From: Holophagaceae bacterium
GTDB lineage: Bacteria; Acidobacteriota; Holophagae; Holophagales; Holophagaceae
Assembly: GCA_025355915.1 (NCBI GenBank)
Contig: JANXYT010000066.1
Location: 1-6,382 of the forward strand
Direction: 5' to 3'
Length of the DNA stretch: 6,382 nucleotides
Under the pieces are notes generated by a model. It saw only the letters and a program-made list of their open reading frames with translations, searched no databases and had not been told where the DNA came from. The translations under genes and the position numbers were made by a program. This document shows positions 3,465-6,382 of this stretch, piece after piece (the first letter of the stretch is position 1; the number at the start of each line of letters is the position of its first letter).

Positions 3465-5405
3465 ATGAGCGCGACCTTCACCTCTTCCCGACTTGCCCTG
3501 TTGCTGCTTCCAGCTGCGATTCTGGCGGCTGCTCCCCAAACCCCGGCCCCGGCCGATGACGAGACCTACCAGGGCGAAGCGCCAGAACGCTATGCCATGG
3601 TGCGCGCCCTGGAAGGCGATGTCCGCATCCGCAAGGGTGATCTGGATGAAACGCTGAGCCGAGGCACACCCATCGCTGAGGGCGATGTCGTGGAAAGCCG
3701 CGGTCGTGGCGTTCTGCAACTGGGTGACGGCACGCGCGTCGCTTTTGGCGGTGCCACGCGGTTCACCATCGCCACCCTTTTCACCGACCGGAAAGGTGAG
3801 AAGCAGGTGCTGCTCCGCCTGGACTACGGTCGCCTGCGGGTGTTGCTGGGCGGACAATCCGATACCCGGTTCCGCGTGGACACGGCATCGGGCTCGGCCA
3901 GCTGCTTCGACAAAGGCGCCTTCACGGTGGAGGCCGAGCGCGACAAGCTGGTGCGGCTGAAGGTCCACAGCGGCCGCGTGACCTTCGCCAATGAGCGGGG
4001 TGAGGCTCAGATCCCCGCGGGCGACCGCCTGACGGTCTACAGCCCCCAGGACAGCCTCGACCGGGTTCGCAGATTCAACACCTACGACGGCGATGACTTC
4101 GACCGTTGGAGCGACCGCGCGGTGATTGTCCGGCGCGGTGAGAGTTGGGACCGCGTTCCTTCCGAGATCCGCTACTACGCGGACGAGCTCGACAACCACG
4201 GCCGCTGGGTCCACTCCGAGGAATTCGGGGAAGTCTGGCAGCCCAACGGGGTCGCCGAAGACTGGCGCCCGTACTATCAGGGTCGCTGGGCCCCCTATTC
4301 CGGCGGCATGACCTGGGTTTCGGACGAACCCTGGGCCTATGTCGCCTACCACCACGGCCGCTGGCACTGGAGCCTGGGGGTCGGCTGGTTCTGGATTCCC
4401 GGCGTCAACTACAGCCCTGCCTGGGTGGCCTGGAACTACACGCCTGGATACTACGGGTGGGCGCCGCTGGGCTACTACAACACGCCCGCCCACTGGGGCT
4501 ACGGTGCCTGGGGCGGCGGCTACGCCTGGAATGTGGTGTCCGTCAATTACATCAACGTGGTGAACGTGAATACCCGGATCTACTCGGACGCCCATGTGCT
4601 CCGCACCTTCAACGGCGGCACGGGAGGCACCACCTGGACCGGCGGCGGAGGCCGCGACCTCCGGGCGCCGTGGCTGCGCGCGCCGCTCGTGGTGTCCCAG
4701 ACTGAATTTCGCAATCCGGGCCAGATGCAGACTGCCTTCCGGCGGGACGTGAACCGGGACCGGGTGGGCGCCTACGAGCGCCAGGCCCAGGCTGCCACCG
4801 GCCGCACCATCATCCGTCGCGACCTTCGCCCTGCGGGTGCCGCCGATGGGCGACCCGGCTCAGGTGCGCCTGCGACCGGCTCGTCTCGTATCCCCTTCGA
4901 GGTTCGCCGAACCGCGCCCGCCGAGCGCTTCACGCCGCGCGAGCGAGTGCCCGAGAACCGCCCCGCGGACCGTGGCCGGGAGATTGCCCCTGAGCATCGG
5001 GGCGACCCCGTCCCCCGGGAACGCACCCCGGAACCCCGCCCCCGAACGGAGGAGCGCCGCGTGGATCCGGCTCCCCGGGACCGGACGCTGGAACCCCGCC
5101 CTCGCGTTGAGGAGCGCAGAGTGGACCCCGCTAGGGAGCGAAGGTCCGAACCCCAACCCGAGCGGAGAATCGAGGCCACGCCCGTACCCCGGGAGCGCCC
5201 CGCGGAATCCCGTCCCCGGTTCGACCGGGAGGAGCGCCGTCCGGACCCTCCTCAGCCTCGGCCCGCCGAGCGGGAGTCCCGCCCCGCACCCAAGGCCGAG
5301 GCACCGCACGAGCGCCCCAGAGAGGAACGGCGCGAATCAGCGCCCGAGCCCTCCCGTCCCTCCGGCGGTGAAAACCGTGGTGGGGGCCGAGAGATCCGGC
5401 GCTGA
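3465..5405 (+). CDS. Exported FecR-domain / DUF6600-type protein with Arg-Pro-Glu-rich tail
   Basis: The 646-residue protein starts at ATG behind a strong GGAGG. Domains in order: a signal peptide (1-23, hydrophobic LALLLLPAAILAAA); a FecR-like beta domain (about 45-195) beginning VRALEGDVRIRKGD and containing EGDVVESRGRGVLQLGDGTRV; a Trp/Tyr-rich DUF6600-like region (about 200-340) with repeated WRPYYQGRW, DEPWAYVAYHHGRWHW and GYYGWAPLGYY segments; a Gly-rich linker (about 340-400); and a polyampholyte tail (about 480-646) dominated by Arg, Glu and Pro with 20-residue repeats. FecR domains in this setting are usually extracytoplasmic sensing or ligand-binding modules; the function of DUF6600 is not known. 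No sigma or anti-sigma gene is adjacent and there is no transmembrane segment after the signal, so a classical FecR anti-sigma partner is unlikely. The tail is probably disordered and may bind polyanions or the cell wall. A sigma-54 promoter precedes it and a strong terminator follows, so it is probably monocistronic. Confidence 0.88.
   Translation: MSATFTSSRLALLLLPAAILAAAPQTPAPADDETYQGEAPERYAMVRALEGDVRIRKGDLDETLSRGTPIAEGDVVESRGRGVLQLGDGTRVAFGGATRFTIATLFTDRKGEKQVLLRLDYGRLRVLLGGQSDTRFRVDTASGSASCFDKGAFTVEAERDKLVRLKVHSGRVTFANERGEAQIPAGDRLTVYSPQDSLDRVRRFNTYDGDDFDRWSDRAVIVRRGESWDRVPSEIRYYADELDNHGRWVHSEEFGEVWQPNGVAEDWRPYYQGRWAPYSGGMTWVSDEPWAYVAYHHGRWHWSLGVGWFWIPGVNYSPAWVAWNYTPGYYGWAPLGYYNTPAHWGYGAWGGGYAWNVVSVNYINVVNVNTRIYSDAHVLRTFNGGTGGTTWTGGGGRDLRAPWLRAPLVVSQTEFRNPGQMQTAFRRDVNRDRVGAYERQAQAATGRTIIRRDLRPAGAADGRPGSGAPATGSSRIPFEVRRTAPAERFTPRERVPENRPADRGREIAPEHRGDPVPRERTPEPRPRTEERRVDPAPRDRTLEPRPRVEERRVDPARERRSEPQPERRIEATPVPRERPAESRPRFDREERRPDPPQPRPAERESRPAPKAEAPHERPREERRESAPEPSRPSGGENRGGGREIRR
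5013..5252 (+). repeat. In-frame 60-bp (20-residue) repeats in the FecR protein tail
   Basis: Two adjacent units, 5013-5072 and 5073-5132 (residues 517-536 and 537-556), share the form PR(E/D)RTxEPRPRxEERRVDPA and are identical at 17 of 20 residues. A DNA marker, GAACCCCGCC, recurs exactly 60 nt apart at 5031 and 5091. Two more degenerate copies follow to residue 596 (for example PRERPAESRPRFDREERRPDP), and a partly similar PRERVPENRP precedes at 491. The pattern indicates expansion by tandem duplication in phase with the reading frame. Confidence 0.75.
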
Positions 5406-5419
5406 GCTACTTGACTTAA

Positions 5420-5455
5420 GGAAAGGGCCCCAACCAATCGGGGCCCTTTCCTTTT
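5420..5455 (+). terminator. Strong intrinsic terminator between convergent genes
   Basis: GGAAAGGGCCCC (5420-5431) and GGGGCCCTTTCC (5440-5451) form a perfect 12-bp stem around an 8-nt loop, followed by TTTT (5452-5455). It stands 15 bp after the FecR gene stop. On the minus strand the stem is followed only by TTAAG, so it would end the leftward acyl-CoA dehydrogenase transcript less well, though the stem could still serve both directions. Confidence 0.9.
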
Positions 5456-5461
5456 CGCTGC

Positions 5462-5481
5462 CTGCAGCGGCGGCGCTGTAG
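5462..5481 (-). other. Second hairpin abutting the acyl-CoA dehydrogenase stop
   Basis: CTGCAGCG (5462-5469) pairs with CGCTGTAG (5474-5481) over 8 bp including one G-T wobble, with a 4-nt loop. It sits immediately after the stop codon of the leftward gene. No T-run follows on the minus strand, so it may be a 3'-end protecting hairpin working with the larger stem beyond it. Confidence 0.4.
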
Positions 5482-6382
5482 CTAGGCCACCTCGATCGGA
5501 TAGATCCCCTTCTGGATCAACTCCGAGGCAATGCGACCCCGCAGCCGGGCGCTGCTGGTGGGATGGAATTCGGTGAAGGCCTTCACGCCGGCCAGGGCGT
5601 GGCGCAGGGCCTCGCCTTCCACCACGTCGGCGCAGAGCATGCGCGCATCGCCGTGGACCTTGTGCCAGCTTTCGTTGACGTAGAGTTCGGTCATGTCCCG
5701 GGCGATCTGGGCCCAGCGGTGGCCGGACTCCACCATGCGCTCGGCCCGCACCACGGCGCTTTCCATGGCGTAGATCTCCATGAGCATGTTGCTCATGCGG
5801 GCCATGACCTCCTGGTTGTCGATGAGCTTCTGGCCCAGCACCTGCACGGCGAGGCCCGCCGCCAGCATGCACTGGCGCTTGCTCAATTCCACGCCGTGCT
5901 TGAGGCGGGCGAGGGGGCCGGTGAAGGTCTCAGGTTTGGGGGGATTCGAGATCTCCTTGGCCACCTGCTGGCCGAACTGCATGAGGGGCAGCTCGCCCTT
6001 CATGGCGCGCTTGAGCAGGGTGCCCGCGATGAGGAGGCGGTTGATCTCGTTGGTGCCCTCGAAGATGCGGTTGATGCGGCAGTCGCGCAGGGCCTTCTCG
6101 GGGGGATACTCGGCGCTGAAGCCATAGCCGCCATAGGCCTGCACGGCCTCATCCGCCACGAAAAAGAGCGCCTCGCTGGCCCACACCTTGGAGATGCTGC
6201 ACTCGATGGTGTACTCGTCGATGGCAGCCATCTTGTCGGCCCCGGCGGTGGGGCTGTCCCAGCTGGTGGTGTGGAGGGCCTCGGCGATGTAGCCCACGGT
6301 GCGGAAGTTCAGGGCCTCGCACACGAAGATCTTGGTGGCCATGTCCGCGAGCTTCTGCTGGATGAGGCCGAAGCTGTTGATG
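5482..6382 (-). CDS. Acyl-CoA dehydrogenase, C-terminal part (partial at right edge)
   Basis: The gene runs off the right edge; 299 residues and the TAG stop are present. Reading continues in frame past the Met at 6342 as INSFGLIQQKLAD-MATK, so that Met is internal and not the start. Acyl-CoA dehydrogenases carry out the FAD-dependent alpha,beta-oxidation of acyl-CoA thioesters, passing electrons to ETF. The C-terminal catalytic helix domain is visible with AVQAYGGYGFSAEYPPEKALRD and RIFEGTNEINRL; the Glu of FEGTN (codon 6060-6058) aligns with the catalytic base of the medium-chain and very-long-chain enzymes. About 180 further residues follow this motif, as in the long (about 600-residue) VLCAD/ACAD9-like type rather than the 380-residue short type. 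The substrate chain length cannot be told. The gene is convergent with the FecR gene and shares the terminator region. Confidence 0.92.
   Translation of the reverse strand, partial: INSFGLIQQKLADMATKIFVCEALNFRTVGYIAEALHTTSWDSPTAGADKMAAIDEYTIECSISKVWASEALFFVADEAVQAYGGYGFSAEYPPEKALRDCRINRIFEGTNEINRLLIAGTLLKRAMKGELPLMQFGQQVAKEISNPPKPETFTGPLARLKHGVELSKRQCMLAAGLAVQVLGQKLIDNQEVMARMSNMLMEIYAMESAVVRAERMVESGHRWAQIARDMTELYVNESWHKVHGDARMLCADVVEGEALRHALAGVKAFTEFHPTSSARLRGRIASELIQKGIYPIEVA

Noticed and set aside
3135..4595. Open frame of 486 codons on the minus strand opposite the FecR gene and the end of the exported-protein gene
   Set aside because: It spans two well-supported plus-strand genes, a promoter and a gap, and its Val/Ala/Gly-rich product looks like a GC-rich shadow frame.
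4837..5481. Plus-strand open frame overlapping the tail of the FecR protein in another frame
   Set aside because: It is a product of the Arg/Pro-rich repeats read out of phase, has no ribosome site and runs through the terminator.
5482..6342. Acyl-CoA dehydrogenase starting at the ATG at 6342
   Set aside because: The frame stays open to the right edge and the upstream residues (FGLIQQKLAD) are conserved family sequence, so the gene is a fragment cut by the window edge.

Overview
The window is GC-rich, densely coded bacterial chromosome with no mobile element, tRNA/rRNA or CRISPR array. The gene set is a molybdenum-cofactor pair, tatD, a FecR/DUF6600 surface-type protein with an Arg/Pro/Glu-rich tail, and a long acyl-CoA dehydrogenase. 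Together with the protein style this suggests an acidobacterium, perhaps of the Holophaga/Geothrix group. That placement is inference from general familiarity, not from a marker gene; a myxobacterium-like or other GC-rich deltaproteobacterial lineage is the main alternative.

Layout from left to right: (1) the last 23 codons of a rightward gene whose tail resembles stand-alone thioredoxin-like [2Fe-2S] ferredoxins; (2) a short non-coding gap with a hairpin and a degenerate 9-nt periodic repeat; (3) a leftward two-gene operon, moaA then mobA, joined by an ATGA stop/start overlap; (4) a 153-bp divergent intergenic region whose moaA side can form two small hairpins next to the moaA ribosome binding site; (5) a rightward pair, tatD and an unrecognised exported 223-residue protein, overlapping by 25 bp; (6) a 91-bp gap holding a near-consensus sigma-54 (-24/-12) promoter; (7) a 646-residue exported FecR-domain/DUF6600 protein with a long polyampholyte tail containing 20-residue repeats; (8) a perfect 12-bp-stem terminator between convergent genes; (9) the C-terminal 299 residues of a leftward acyl-CoA dehydrogenase that runs off the right edge.

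MoaA (GTP to 3',8-cH2GTP, the first step of molybdopterin synthesis) and MobA (attachment of GMP to Mo-molybdopterin) are the first and last steps of one pathway, and their coupling implies that the cell uses bis-MGD molybdoenzymes. The other genes have no evident pathway link to them. The most interesting element is the sigma-54 promoter in front of the FecR/DUF6600 gene, which suggests that this envelope protein is switched on by an activator-dependent signal rather than by housekeeping transcription. There is no sigma factor or anti-sigma partner beside the FecR domain in this window.
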